Source: Henricia sp. BOLD:AAB3569
Lineage: Eukaryota; Echinodermata; Asteroidea; Spinulosida; Echinasteridae
DNA length: 64,000 nucleotides
Reading direction: 5' to 3'
NCBI GenBank assembly: GCA_037783545.1
Contig: JBBELK010000370.1
Coordinates: 992,001-1,056,000 of the forward strand
The notes below the pieces were generated by a model. The model saw nothing but the letters and a program-made list of their open reading frames with translations. It did not search any database and was not told the origin of the DNA. Positions 1 through 15,400 of this stretch are shown here, one piece after another (within the stretch, counting starts at the first letter, position 1; the number at the start of each line of letters is the position of its first letter). The translations under genes and the position numbers were made by a program.

Positions 1-177
1 AAACCGGCTAGGGTCCTGGGCGCTGATAATGGCCCGAGCCGCCAGGCGTAAATCTTCTGTGTGCTAAAAATTCCAACTTTCACATTGACTGTTTTTAGTC
101 AAAAAGTGGAGAAAATGTTTGCGTTTCTTTTGTTGACCGATATCTTTGTATACTTTTTTTTCTTCAACTTGTTACAG

Positions 178-447
178 ACCCACCCCCAACTCAACGCGCA
201 CCACCATGGCACCCTCCGAGGACCCCACCTCAAACCCCATCGACACCGTAACCCAGTTTTCTAAATATTATGCCATTCTGGGAGTGGTCATAATGATGAT
301 CGCGTACGGCCAGAACATGCTTTGGAACACGGCCGCGGAGCGACAGATCCACAAGATACAACTGCGATTCTATCGGTCTATCATTCGCCAGGAGATAGCG
401 TGGTTTGACATTCACAAAGCTGGGGAACTTACTAATAGGTTGTCTGA
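178..447 (+). CDS. ABCB1: ABCB1 exon: extracellular loop 1, TM2, start of intracellular loop 1
   Basis: Begins after a ttacag acceptor with one base finishing a codon. It encodes a Pro/Thr-rich loop with an N-glycosylation sequon (NST) and then TM2 ([20 protein letters not shown]). It continues with the family motif RQIHKI and RQEIAWFD, and ends at a gtaagt donor in phase 2. The in-frame ATG at 208 is internal: the family has TM1 before this point, so it is not the start. Confidence 0.9.
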
Positions 448-3400
448 GTAAGTGGCAAGTGAAATGTCCGTTAATATGTGGGTCATTCTATAAATTTGGG
501 GTCCACTTTTTCTGTCCCCGTTACATCTGACATCTTGTAAAATGTTGTATTTTGTAAATTCAGGACATATTCTTTAAATGCCTTCTATTTCAAAGAGTGA
601 TTACTCAAAATACAATTCATAAAAATATGGTTCGAAGGCATTTTTAATGATACTTGTATGGCAAATAGCAGTGTGTCCGTGTAACGGGGACAGAAAAATG
701 TCACACGTTGGACCCCAAATTTATAGAATGACCCATACATACAAATAATGGTTCAAAGGTTTTTTTTGGGCCCAAAGCAGTGTTCTCTACTGCTATATAT
801 TTTGTCTGGGCGCACTGAGCAGCGCCCCCACGCAGCACACACTGATTCGTCGCGTGAAGGGGTAGTTCAAAACAAATGCATGCAACTTCCGCGGCCATTA
901 TCGACCGCGGATTGGGTCGCTGATACGAGAGATATGCGTGGTAAGTGAACGATAATGACACCAGTGTCTAGCAAATCATGTTTGGCGACTTTGCACCTAA
1001 TTTTGGAATGACTTGGCTATACCTTTGAATTGTTTTAGAGGGGGAAATATATTATTTTTGTCTGGGTGGGCGAGCTTTTTGTCCGGGCGGCAAATTTTTG
1101 TCTGAGCGCTGACGGTACCTCTGATGATTTTGTAGTGGAGAATGCTGAAATATGGTGTGCACCTTGCTCATGCAACTATAAACATCAGCTGCATCCTATA
1201 ACCACTTGACGCTGGAGGACGTGTAAACATGTTCTGGCAGTGTATAGTCACAGGGGCAGTTGATAGGTTAAAACATTGGCTTTGCCACTGTCTTCCACGG
1301 TTGACGTGTAAACACATTCATCATTGTCTATTAGTACACATTATATAACGCCCAAGTAGATCCATTTATTAAAGCCTCTTCCAGAAAGTACCGTCTTGGA
1401 CAGAAATAAGATTCCATTGTTATCAACACTTTGAGTACTTTTGTTTCTTATCAACTGATGAGGTAACATTTTGGATGATTGCAAGTGGCGCAATGGGCCT
1501 TTAATACAAAATATGTACAGTGAAACCTGGTGTTAATGCCACCTCTATAAAGAGGCCACCTGTCTAAAGTGGCCACATTTGTTTGGTCCCAAACCAGTTT
1601 GTACACATAAAAATAGAGGTGGAACCTTGATATTAGGGCCCCTGTCTAACATGGCCAGTGGCCAGGGCACTAGAATTTGTGTGTACAATCCTATTGCAGT
1701 TGAACCTGGATAATTTGGCCACACAGTCAATTCATAGTTCCGACCTGTCAATCAAGCCGAACCCGCGACCAATCACAACAGAGCTAGCAGACGGCGCCCA
1801 CATAGGTCAAAGTGATGCAATCATCACAAACATCACGCGATTTTCTGCCCATACAGTTTGTATGTTGTATGCGCCACTGACCGGGTGAATTTTGGTTTCA
1901 ATGTCGGGCGATTCGCTGTTCAAAGGTAGGAAAGCGCATTTTTATGAAAGATATGTCATCCCTGCATTACTAGCCCTTCGCTCAGTGTGTGCTACGTTAA
2001 CTGTCCACCTCAAAACATAAATACCTTTGGGTTTTCTCCAATGAATCTGTGCTTTCCATGCCGAGTCCCGTTGCTTTGTACGTAGTCTCGCCATTTTTTT
2101 GCCATGGCTTGTGAGCGCATAGCAACATTATCTAAGGGGCGGGGTTAACTGGGCAATCTCGGAACTATGCATTGCTTCAATGAATAAAAAAACTATGGAG
2201 AATTTTATGAGGAGCTTAAAATATTATTAAAAAACTCAACAAATTTCAACCTTTCATACACTTCACATTTAGCTGTTTTTCAACTAGAGACATGCATTGT
2301 GGTTTTATGTTTATGCATGTGCCCGCTAAACCTCTATATAAGGGCCACCTGTTTAATCTGGCCACATTTTGTTGGATTCAAGTTTGCTTGAAGATGTGAA
2401 GATAAAAATCATTGCTAATGTGATTTTACTTTTTTGTTCCTTTTTTTTCCAGGGATATTGATAAGATTCGACAGGGTTTCGGTGAAAAGCTGGGCTTACT
2501 GCTCCAGTACTGCGGAACGTTTATTGGAGGATTGATTCTTGGTTTCACCAAGTCTTGGAAGCTAACACTCGTTATACTCTCTGTTTCTATCGTCATCATG
2601 GTGCCATCCATCTCACTTGGTGCAAGAGTAAGAGACTCTGAAATAGACCTTTATCATGGTCCGGCCATCTTCCCTTTTCCCCTATTAAAATGAATGTAAC
2701 CATAGCGAGGCTTGCAGGAAAAATAGTTTGGTCCCGTGTTGAAAATGTTTATTAAGTGCACCACAATGACACACGTGTAGTGCGATCGGGCAAACGTGCA
2801 GTCCGGACAGTGATTATCTCAAAACAACAATGGGTGATTACACACGCCATTGCGCGGTAGCGCAGATGCACCAGTCGTACTCGACACGTACTTTGGTGAA
2901 CAAGACCAAGATGGCCACACCGTGATAAAGGTCAATTGGGATGGGGAAGGGTCGGGGAGGAGGAGGTTGGCTCATCGAGGGGGAGGGATGACTAGAGAGA
3001 GGCGTGGGAAGAGAGGTGAGGGAGGGGAGGGGGTAAGGGCCTTTAGGCTTGGGGGGGTTGATCAAATCTATCTGGAGCCAAAGATCGGCTCATCATTGTT
3101 AACCCTTTGCTTACCAATGTCGAGTTTACTCGACCACTGACCTCATAGGTTTTCACACGTTTGCCCATACGTGTGGTACACAATAAACATGTGGCAATAA
3201 ACAATGCGGTATGCAAAGGGTTAAGAGACACAGTGGTATACTCCCTCGGGTTTTCCCTATGTACCCAATTTTTCTCTCCCCGTTACTGAAGTAGAGACAT
3301 TTTTGCCACTGTAGCTACATGCCTGGCTCTATGTAACCTAGTTTTCTTTTCCTAATTTGACTTCTTGTAGTTGATTCGTACGATGACTGAGAAAGCCCTG

Positions 3401-6400
3401 TGTGCCTACGCTAAGGCTGGCGCTATCGCTGAGGAAGTTTTATCCTCAATTCGCACAGTGGTAGCATTTGGTGGTGAACAGAAAAGTCTTGAAAGGTGAG
3501 ATAATGTTATTTATTTCACCTCCACAAAGTGTTACAAATAGGACAAAGTAACTCAAAAAGTGTTCAGGATTCATAAACAAAATAGAGTTGCAACTTGGAG
3601 GGTGTATGTGCTACAAGGTTTCCCCAGAAAAGAAATAAAAATCATAAAGTATTATTATAAAACCAATCAAATCACTGTTGCTTGGAAGCCTGTAGAAATT
3701 GCTCATCAGGGTCAATATTTGTGGTCCTTGACTTGGGGCAAATTTCATGGCGCTTGTTCATCAAAAAAATTGCTTGGAACATAATTTCTTTGCTCTGTAA
3801 AATGGTTTTCCAGCCAAACTTGTTTGTCAAAAAGTGTTTTTAGAAACAGTAGCAAAATATTAGCAAATACATATCACATACAGTTTTGGCTGGCAACCAA
3901 TTTTTGCAATATAAAGCAATGAAATTCGGTGCTAAACAAATTTTTGTGCTAAACAGCGCCATGAAATTGGACCTTGGTGTTAACTTTTGGCTAATCACTA
4001 TTTGTATTATTTTTTTGGCCAAAAATAATTCCGACGTGAACTTTAGTATCATTAAGTGCAGATTTGATAGAAAAATATAAATTTAGGAGTGGAAAAGCTT
4101 TTCTTAGTAAATACTTTGAGATGTTTTGTACACAAGGTTCAACTGTTCAATTCATTCCAAACAAAACCATGGCAAAGATACTAAAATAAAGAAACAAATA
4201 AGGGCACTCGGTATAGTAAACTTCAAAAAAGTGATTTTTGATGATACATAATTTGAAACAAACTTGGTTTTTGTAAATTATCTGTTGAGGTACGATTCAT
4301 TTGTCAGTACCAGCTGACTATTGCTGTTCTTTGGGGTTGTCGTAGGTACACTGATAAACTCAACGATGCAAAGAAAGCATCGATGAAGAAGGACACGACG
4401 CAAGCAGCTTTCATTGGGGTGTTCTTCTTCAACTTCTATGCAACCTACGCCTTGGCATTTTGGTAAATTGATCAGTAGTTTTAGAGTTTTATTTATACCG
4501 AGCAACAAAAGTCAGCTTGGAAAGTTATGCCAAATAGGTCACATAATAGGTACATTCTCACGATTGTTAGTAACTTGTAAATAAACTTGTAATAAGTAGC
4601 TACTTTCGAAAGTAAACTTTCTGGCAAGTAGTACCCGTATGGACACACTCTTAAGTAACTACTTGCGAGTTTACTCTTTAAGATTTTACTCTTTAGACTT
4701 CTTACAAGTAGCACGTTACGTAGGAGTTGTTGTTAAATTCTTGTTAGTAATTTGCATATTTAATACATGTGAGATGTCCTGTGTGGAAGCGCGTTACAAG
4801 TAAGGCAATTAAAATCAGTTGTCGTAAGTAAAATTAATTTCAAAAGTATACTACCGTGTGAAGACACCCAATGGATTTTGTCCTGTAATTTTTGTCATAA
4901 ATCCACACTTGCCTTGAAATCGTCAATAAGACCAAACTAAATAAAATTCCATTATTTGGATGGCTCCTTGCTCTAACACAATGCATTTATTTTCTAGTGC
5001 TACCAGCAAACTAAGAACTCTTACGTAAATCCCATTCAATTTTACAATCCTATGTTGCATAAATCAAGGAGCTATGGTCTGTAGGCAAAGACATAAAAAG
5101 TAATTGAGTTTATCAATATCGTGTTGATATCTTTTTTTTTCTTGCAGGTATGGGTCTGTACTTTACATAAATTCAGAACTCAGTCCTGGTGATATTATTG
5201 TGGTATGTATATAATACTGAGACCTTTTTATCTGTTTTCATTTTCCTTATTTAAAAATTTTTTTTTTTAGATTGATTTAATTTCATAATAGCAGCATTTT
5301 GGTAAGAATTATGCTGATTTTTAGAATTAGTGTTTCAAACCTTACTTTATCATCCATTTTAAGATCGCCCATTGACCTTTGTCACGCTGCATCCATTTTT
5401 CTCTTGTTCCTCATAGTACGTATACGTATCCGGCATGATCAGTGCGTCTGCGCGACCGCGTGATAGCGCGTGTAATCTACCATTGAGAGAAACGCTGCGC
5501 ATTTTCTTTATTGCGCCACGCGTGTGTCATTGTGATGCACACAATGGACATTTTCAACATGGGCCCAAACTATTTTTTCTGCAAGCCTTGCTTTGGTCTA
5601 ACGCTTATTTGAATATGGAAAAATGGAAGATGACACCGTACAAAGGTTTTATTATACAAATGTGGACAAATGTTCACATGAGTTTGGGATTCGAACCACG
5701 GACCTTCTGCTTAACGTGCAGACGCCCTACCAATTGAGCTGTGAAGCCAACTGGTGGTCTCGAATCACAGTAGTGCAGTTGTTCCTCACTGATTGGGATT
5801 GGCTATCACGTGAGCTTAGCAAGCCCTACAGAGAGATAACCACCCCTACCAGAGATCAAAAAGGTTTTATGTTACAAGATTAACCTTTTCCTGTTTTTTT
5901 TATCAGACTTTCCTTGGAATCCTATTTGGTGCCTTTTCCCTCGGCCAAGGAACCCCTTACATCACTGACTTTCTCACTGCAAGGGGAGCTGCTGGTACAA
6001 TCTGGGAGATCATTGACCAGGTATAAAATTGACAATTACGCCTAGGTCACACAGGAAAATGTTCATAATTGTGATATTATTGTAACAACCGAATGACAAT
6101 TGCAGTCATACCATATACTGTGGTCAAAATTTAAAGGAGTTGTTCAGATTTTTCAAGAAAATGGATATTGTTCCAACCCAACAATTTTTAAATACCTCCC
6201 CAAAATAATATCAATCGGAAGAAAATGGGAAATGTGCAATCTCCAATTTAGATGTGGAAGTAAAAATATTGGTGTTATCACTGCACTGAATTATGTAACT
6301 GGATAAAATAGTTTTTTCAATTTTGTTTACGATATTCTTGGTAATATGTGAATTGGGAGCCTGAAATGTCAGAATGGTAATGAGAAAAACATAACAAACG

Positions 6401-9400
6401 ATATAGTGTCAAAATCTCAACACCCAAAAGAAATATGGGGGAAGAGGGGTGGGGTAAAAATGTGATCTGGACACAATCCTTTAATAAAGTCTGTTCACAC
6501 ATTGACTCACAATCAAGGGTGAAAACTTGGGGTTGCGGGTTCGAATCCGGCTGCGGTACCTGTGCCCTTGGGCAAGGCACTCAATCACACTTGCTCCATC
6601 TTTCGGAAGGTGTGTAAAGCCGTTGGTCCAGTGTGTTCGGTAATGTTAACGCACTCTAAAAATCCCAGAGCATTCTTTCGTGAAGAGTTAGTGGATTCCC
6701 CGGTGTCTCTGGCCATTTCTAATTATAATTCTTCATGGGTTTCCTCATGCTTGCGAGTGACAGTGCAATGAGCACTATTGAGGAATCCTTGGTATGAATA
6801 CCAGAAAGAAAAGAAGAAAAAAAATAATAATAACACATACATGCACAGTTTGGTTTTTATCACACATACATGTCTTCAATCACACATGGAGATAATGCCA
6901 TTTGTAACAGTTTTCCGATCCTGTAATCTATCTCCACTAGGTGCCCGATATCGACAGTGCCTCTGACCTGGGTCTGAAGCCCGATTCATTGACTGGAGAC
7001 ATCACATTTGAGAACGTTCACTTCCGCTATCCATCCAGACCAGATACTGTGGTAAGCAGGCTTGGGCAATTTGATTCCGATTCCACTAAGGAAATGCGAT
7101 TCTATTCGGAGTCAATTCCATTTTTAAGACAAACGTTGTCACTAGAATAAAAAAAAAATGAATAAATAAATCCGTTATTTTGCCGGTAATCACTCGAGCC
7201 ACGTGGGTCATAAAAAAACGACACCCAAAATGGTAAATAGAAGGCGTGACGTCGCCGGAAAGCAATCAATAATGAGTTTACTGTACTCACATTTCTGAAT
7301 ATTTTTCTGAACACCTTATATTCAGATTATTTTTGTTCTTTATACAGGTCTTAAATGGTCTAAACCTTGAGGTCAAACGGGGTCAAACAGTCGCCTTAGT
7401 CGGCAGCAGTGGGTGTGGTAAGAGCACCACGGTCCAGCTTGTTCAACGTTTCTACGATCCCATATCAGGATGTGTGAGTTTACGATTTTAGCTTGTTTCA
7501 TTTTGTTTGTTTTTCCAAGGCTGGCTTTTTCTGTTATGTTAACCCATTAATAATTATAATAATAGGCAGTTCTTATACAGCGCATTTCAGATCCGACAGA
7601 TCAATCAATGCGCTTTCTGAATGATTACCCCCGGTCATTGGACTCAGTAATATCATTCCTTAATCCTTCTCAGCTCCCTGGGGAGTATACAGCCCGGCTG
7701 ACTAGTAGGCGCTCAACGGCTAATCAAACACATAAACTTTCGCTACTCTCGCAGGTACCCCTTTTTCCCGACTAGCAAGGATTGCTTTTTTTGGTGAGCC
7801 CGAAAAATAAATCACTTAGAAACAAAAACATTTATTGCCTAAACAATCATTACTTTTGCACAGGTAAAAGTCGACGGCAATGACCTACGCGACCTCAACT
7901 TGCGCTGGTTGCGCGAGCATATCGGCGTAGTTAGCCAAGAACCGATTCTCTTTGCTACAACCATCACGGAGAACATCCGCTATGGGCGTATGGAAGCTAC
8001 AGAGGAGGATGTAAAAGCGGCTGCGATGGAGGCTAACGCCCATGATTTCATCACAGCTCTTCCAGATGTAAGATTCATTTTTGTTTACATTAGCTGACTG
8101 CACTAGCCTCCATATGAGCCACTGAGGCAGGGTTGTGTGCCACTGCTGAAGTGGCTCAGTGAGCTCCCTGCACCATATTGGACTGCATGGTTTTTGTGTT
8201 GAGTTGAATGGAATGTTAAAAACAAAATTTGCAAAAGATGTTTGTTTTTTAGATAACCACCTTCAGTTCTTAATTTCTCACACAAAATACCATTTTGGAC
8301 TGAAATAAAATCATGTGGTTTTTGTTAACACTTTTAGTACGGTTTTTCTTGTGAACTCGTGGAAAAATTTGAGTTGTCTCTGCAAAAATTAAGAATATCG
8401 TCGAAAAACCACCAATGTTTTATAAACTAATTTATCCGGTTCCATAGAGCAGTGCAGTTATTATACCTACTTTTTTCCTTCCACATCCAAATTGGAGATA
8501 AATTTCCTGTTTTCCCTCCCATGGATTGTATTTTTGGGAGGTATTTTTTATAATTGTTCGTTTAAAGTAGAACTCTCCAAAGTGATTGGTCGATCAGTGC
8601 CTTGTTATATGCGCAAGTTCACATTATTCAACACATTTCTGTTTTGATCAAGAATTTATATTTAAACAAAAAAATATTTATTGGACGAGTGTATTTAATT
8701 TGTATAGATACATCAAGTGTATAACATTTCATCAAATGTTTTGTTTTTTGTTACTGCAGGGTTACAACACGTTAGTCGGTGACCGAGGAGCTCAGCTCTC
8801 TGGAGGCCAGAAGCAACGAGTGGCAATCGCGAGGGCGCTAGTTCGCAATCCCACAATCCTCCTACTGGACGAAGCCACGTCAGCCTTGGACACAGAAAGC
8901 GAAGCCTCAGTTCAAACGGCTCTTGACAAGGTCGGATATTTGCCTTAACCTTGACACAAATATTTTAAAGACATTCTCAGCCAATACAAACACTCGCTGT
9001 TCTAATAAAGATGACAACAAGACAATCGACTCGCAATAAGTTAGGGATATTGTGGGGTGTACGGAGATATGTTATTGAGGGTATGCATTCCGCTTGAATG
9101 ATTTTGTATATGATTAGACAAGTGTATCTGCATGACGGACACACCTTGTCACAGGAATAGACCAATCCGATAACTAAGGTTAATACATGCACGCAATGCG
9201 CCCCCTTCGCGTACGCAATCTTACGAAGACGCGCAACTTGTTCGAAGCGAGTCTTTATAGGACAATATTTACGCGAAGGGGGCGCTTTGCGTGTATGTAT
9301 TGGATGAGTGCTTTTCGTTCTAACTGCAACATATAACGCACAGTCCATACACTGGAAGCACCCCCCCCCCCCCCCCCCCCCCCCCAACTATGGTGGATAT

Positions 9401-12400
9401 ACAGAAAAGGAGACTTTACTTACAAGATTGGTCTATAGGTGGAAACAAAAAATCCAAAATGTTGATGTCATAAAACATGATGGATCTGATCAACAGGTTC
9501 AAGCCGGCCGTACAACCATTGTCGTTGCCCACCGTCTGTCAACCATCCAAAACGCGGACGTCATCTGCAGCTTCAAGAACGGCGCTATCCTGCAGAAAGG
9601 CTCCCACGAGGCTTTGATGCAAGACAAAGAGGGACTCTACGCCCAGCTGGTCCAACTCCAGTCCCGTAAGGAACAGAAGATCGAGGAGGCGGTCGAAGAC
9701 AAGAAAGACGAATTTGAAGATGATGATGATAATGATGATGCAATCGATAAAGAAAACGGCGAGAAAGGTTCGTTAGCTTTGTGTATTTCAACAGGAAGCA
9801 ACATTTTAATAAGTTTATTGCCAATTAACCAGTGTTTCAACCAATCCCCTAAAAATGCAGATTTCATTGAATTTTGTCTGAGTATCAGCCCAGAGCCTTT
9901 CATTAACTTGCCTTCATTACTAATTTAATTCTTGTAATTTCTACAAAATCCTTGCCTAAGACTTGGAAAGAGAGGAGGAATATGACCCTGTACCAGGTAC
10001 GACAATTGATGTATTTAAAAGAAATACTTGGGAATTTTGTTTTCACTTATGTTCCTGCTGCATGCATTTTATTTCAGTTTTTCATCAATTGTTCCTTGCA
10101 TTTTCTTTTCTAAAAAATACAGGCACTTATCTTTGTTTGTAAAAGTATGGGAGGTTTTCTGTTTTCTTTTTTAAAATTGTGATTAGGTACCATACCAGAT
10201 ATTGCGTTCATTTCATTTTCTGTTGATTATGTTGCTGGATTCCTATTGATTGCTTTCCGGTGACGTCACCCCTTCCATCCACCATTTTGGTTGTCGTTTT
10301 TCATGACCCACGTGGCTCGAGTGATAACCGGCCAAAAAAGCAATACAAGTGCATCGGTTGCAATTACCTCTGTTACTTAACCTTGCTTGTTGCGCCATGG
10401 CTGTTTTTGTATTTCTTCATGCTAAAAATTGTGATCAAGCAAAAAGCACTTTCGTTTTTACAAGCTGCAGTGCATGCTCAATAATTTGAACGTATCGCAA
10501 CGCTCGCGTGCGACATCTTCGAATGAAAGTACGCTGGTGAGTATTTTTTACGCGTGCCTATGTGCTTCTAGTGGCGTCATGGAAAGCAATTAATTGCGTT
10601 CATTTCATTTCCTGTTGATTATGTTGCTGGTCTCCTATACCAAGCAATGGACCATTGGTCATAACCCATAACTATCCCCATAACCATGGAAACCTTCCCT
10701 GTATGTCCGCCATAGTTGGGAGGCGGCCAGTGCATGAACTACATGCTGATGATGATGCTTCTTCTTCTCGTACTGTAAAAGCTGAAATATTCGCGGTGGT
10801 TTTATTTTTCGCGCATTTCGCGCACCAGACAGATCCCGCGAAAATAACAACTCGCGAAAATGTCAGTGATGTTGAAATGTGCGAAAATATCTGTACGCGA
10901 AAATATTGGCTTTTACAGTATGCTTCCCGTCTCTTATAATTCTAACTACAGTTCACGTAGCCAGTCTCTTGTATTACCATCAGGGCAACGGAGTGCTTCG
11001 AGAGTGCCGGGGGCCTTGAGTGCCGCGCATTCTGTCACCACATGCTCCACGGTTTGGTGCGTGTGTCCACAGATGCAGGCCGCTGACTCTTGTGTGCTCA
11101 TTTGTATTATCACTTGGAACAATTTGCGCGTTTGTTGTAATGGTGAATTCACAATTACCCTTTTCGCGCAGGCGTAATTGCAACGTGCGTTGCTTTGAGA
11201 AAAGGCAATGTGCAGGGAATTTTGAGTAAAACGATGCACTGAAATGACTAAAAGACACTTTTCGTTCAACATGTTCAAGCTAATTCTGTGGTTTTCAGTG
11301 CATTATTTCACCCCAGATTTCTTTCACAGAATTATCTTGGACGGAAAGTGTCTTCATAATTCAGTGATTTTCAGTGCATCGCTCACTCCAAATTCCTTCC
11401 ACACCGCTTTTCATTATTACATTTATATAGCGCATTCCACATGGCATAGTCTTTTGTTGCAAAGTCCTGTCTGGGCAAAGTAATCCTTGCCAGATAGTCA
11501 GTATGGTGTGTGGGGAATATATATATTTTTTTTTTTACATTTCTTTTGTAGCTAAGTAAATTTTCCTCTTTTTCATTGTTTACTGCTTACAACCCAAAAA
11601 TGTCTTTGTGTTAGTGCTTAAAATTGTCTGTAGCATTGCATGTCTGTATTATCACTCTTAGTTGCACATGGGAAAGCAGACACTCTGCATTGATGTTGTG
11701 GGTATGGTAGTTATTGTGTACTGAGAATTTTGGAAATCCTGAACCAGCCTAAGGCGAGTTTGGTATTTTCATGACGAGTGCGGTATATTCTCACCCGAAA
11801 TGACATCCAATATTATTATTGTTATATAAAATGAAGCTGATACCTTTTTTGTTATTGTAAGATTTCCGCAAGATTTTTGTCTGTTTGGTGTTGAAAACTT
11901 CAATCCATTTTCAACGTTTACAATTGCTATTTGTTAATGCCGTACTCATGCGCACGTTGCACACACGCACAAGGCATTCACTTGATGCACGACATGTTCA
12001 TATGTATGTGTTTTGGTGCTTCCAGCGTGGATGCACATTGGATTACAGCTCTCTCCTGCACGGTATCAGAAACTAAAAGCTTTATTTTAATAATAAAAAG
12101 TAATGACGGGTACAACGGTAACCCACAAGTTGGTCTTTAGAAATATTGGTATTAGCAGCACCAGGAGAATCCTGAATGGTAGACATGTGCGCTATACAAA
12201 AATTCTTTATTTATTTTTAACTATAAAAAATACCAATTGAAGGTATATATACGATAGGATTGATATCTGAAAGATGAATTTAGAAACACGAGAAATTTGC
12301 AGTGCCCCGACTGGGATTCGAACCCAGGTCCTTGTTGTGGTGCTCTGGTGGGATGCCCGGATCTATAGCTCAGCTGGTAGAGCAATTGGCCATGTATTAA

Positions 12401-15400
12401 AGCCAAGGACCTGGGTTCGAATCCCAGTCGGGGCACTGCAATTTTCTCGTGTTTTTTTAATTTATCTTTTAAAAAAATACTATTTTATTCAGGTTCTAAA
12501 CAAGCCCAGGAAGTTGAGAAGGAACCGCTTTCCGATTCTCGTAGCCACAACGTGTCCGGTGGCAACGACACTCCTCAAAAGCTGAGTCGTATGTTGTCAA
12601 CTTCATCAACTGCTTCAAACGTTCCAGTATCGAAAACCAAGGTATTAACCTAAAATAATATCATGCTGTGTAAGTGGGGATTCACAGTTAAAAAGATTAA
12701 ATCATCAATGTTCATGTAAAAGTACTGGTTCCAAGTACTGATTCCATCTTTCACCTCGTGAAATATTCCTTCCATTGCACTCGTAAATATTCATTATTTG
12801 TATATTGAACGACACATGACCTGATATCGTCAGATGACAAGGATCTACTCGGCGTTATATAAAATACAATGGCTCCTTCTTGGATAAAATAAAAATACCT
12901 GGATACATTTATTTCATCTTTACAGGAGAATGATGAGGACCTATTAAAGAAGTTTAGCTTCCTGCGCGTGATGAAGATGAATTTGCCCGAGTTACCCTAC
13001 ATAATCGTCGGGATAATTTGCTCGATGTTTAGTGGCGGAGTTCAACCTGCGTTTGCTATAATCTTCAGTCGCATTCTGCAGGTAATTTCTAGGACAATCT
13101 GCTTATGGTTCTTGTCGGAAATAAGGGGTCCAATTTTGTGTGTCCCCTGTTACATCTGACATCTTGTTTTTTTGTAAATTCAGGACTCATTCTTTAAATG
13201 CGGACACATCGATTCGGTAAAAGCACTCTGGAAGCATACGTCCGGGCCGTGAAGGTCGTAGCTTTAAGGGACACATGCTCTCCCACAGTCTTGGTAAATT
13301 TTCCTGTGTCAAAAAAGTCCAAAAGCGGACAGCAGTAAAATTTAGCTATTTTTCATTTTACCATAGTCTCGGTAAAACCTGCCAAAAAATAAGTAATGCG
13401 GACACGGGTTTAGTCAACGTGACAATAGAAAACTCCCAAATAATGCACAAGTTACATTTGCTTAGCAAAATGTCTTTTATTTCTTTTATTTATAACTCAA
13501 TGATGTACACATTGTATACTCTGTCGTCAGTTTTATCTGTTGATGTACAGACCATTTGCTTTACCCTCAGACCTTTTCCATACCAGATGTGGAGACTGTC
13601 CGTTCCCAAGTTGTAATCTTATGCGTGTTGCTGTTCAGTATTGGAGTCACAGCACTCATCTCAAACACTCTAGGCGTGAGTCTTGAAACTTTAACTTGTA
13701 GTAATGTGGATTTTAAGGAAAAAAAGAGAATGCATAGTTCCGACCTGTCAATCAAGCCAAACCCGCCAATCAATCACAACAGAGCTAGCAGACATCGCCC
13801 ACGTAGGTCAAAGTGCATTGCCTCACAAACCAATACCATGCGATTTTCAAGGCCGGGCGATTCGCTTGTCAAAGGTAAGAAAGCAAATTGTTATGAACAT
13901 ATGACATCTCTGTATCACTGGCCTTTTACTCGGTGTGTTCTAAGATAACTGTCGACCCTGAAACATGAATACCTTTGAGTTTTCTCCAATGAATCTGTGC
14001 TTTCCGTTGAAAGTCCCATTGGTTTGTGCAGTGTGTGTCGCCATTTTGACCATAGCGTGTGAGGCATAGCAACAATATCCAAGGGGCGGGGTTAATTAGG
14101 GCAATCTCGGAACTATGCATTGAGTAGTTTATCATGGCTTCAGTCCAAACATATGAGACTGGCTGAAAATTGTTTTCTAAGAAAAGTGTTTTCAAAAGAA
14201 ATCTTTGATTTTTCCCACTCTTAAATTCGTTTTTTTCCCCATCAAATCTACCGATACTTGATGAGTCATTTTAAAGAAAAACTTACCATGAGAAATAATG
14301 ATGTTTTCTGAAACTTTTGAAAACGTTTAATGCTAATTAGGGTTGTTTTGCCCTCACCCGACATATATTGGCTCTTTATACTCGGTGCTTTCCCGAGACA
14401 CTATGAAAAACTCCGTCGGGTAAGGGCAAAACAAACCCTAATTAACATTCATTCTCCCTGACACAAGCTAAATCAATCACTGACATTTAATGTTGTTTAA
14501 TCTTTCTTTGTTTAAATGAAGGGGATAGTGCTTGGTAAGTCTGGTGAAAAGCTGACTATGCGATTAAGACATCTGGCGTTTAAAGCCATGCTGCGACAGG
14601 TAATAGCTCTATCATTCTTACAGTATAGATCCTCTACTGCATGTGATCTACTGATAATATTCAGGTGTGCAGATAGTGCTAACATATCGAGTATAGTTTA
14701 ACCCTTTCAGTGCCCATTGTTGTTTACACTTAAAGGCACAGGCTCGTCAGCAATGCGCGCACACCAAATTCGTGCAACGAAATACGCAGCTCAATAGCAA
14801 AGGCATGGAGCTGCGTAATTCGTGGCACGAATTTGGCGCGCGCGCATTGCTGATGAGCCTGTGCCTTTAACCTTAAAGTGCCCAACTTTTTGCGTTTTTC
14901 GTAATTTTTAAAAATTGAAGCCTTACATGCACGACGGTTGGCGTGTTGGAAGAATAAAAATGATACAATCGAGATCGTACATGTACGATAACGCTTTCAG
15001 AGTACATATGATAGAACGTATATGTACGACATTGGCACCGATTTATTGTGAGAGTTAATGTGAGAGACTGTTTCTTTGATTTGGCAGGATTTTTTAACTA
15101 TATTTTGACTTTATCAATGTTGTACTTATATTTGATAACCAGTGCAAAAGACTGTACTTGGTTTGTTTTGACACTGCAGGACATTTCTTGGTTTGATGAC
15201 CCTAAGAACAGCAGTGGAGCCTTGACCACAAGACTAGCCACACAGACATCACAGATACAAGGGGTAAGCAGAGAACCCTGTCAGGATTAATTGGCGGTTT
15301 TATAAGTTTTCAGAAATTGATTTACCTTGCGTCAGGGAAACTGAATGTTTTGCTCTTACCCGACGTAAATATTAACACTGTATACTCGGTGCTTTCCCGA

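Noticed and set aside
208..210. ATG as an ABCB1 start codon
   Set aside because: It lies in extracellular loop 1 after a good acceptor; family members have TM1 and an N terminus before it.
8977..9387. 136-residue minus-strand open frame starting in poly-Gly
   Set aside because: Starts in the poly-C tract and crosses a foldback; no family resemblance.
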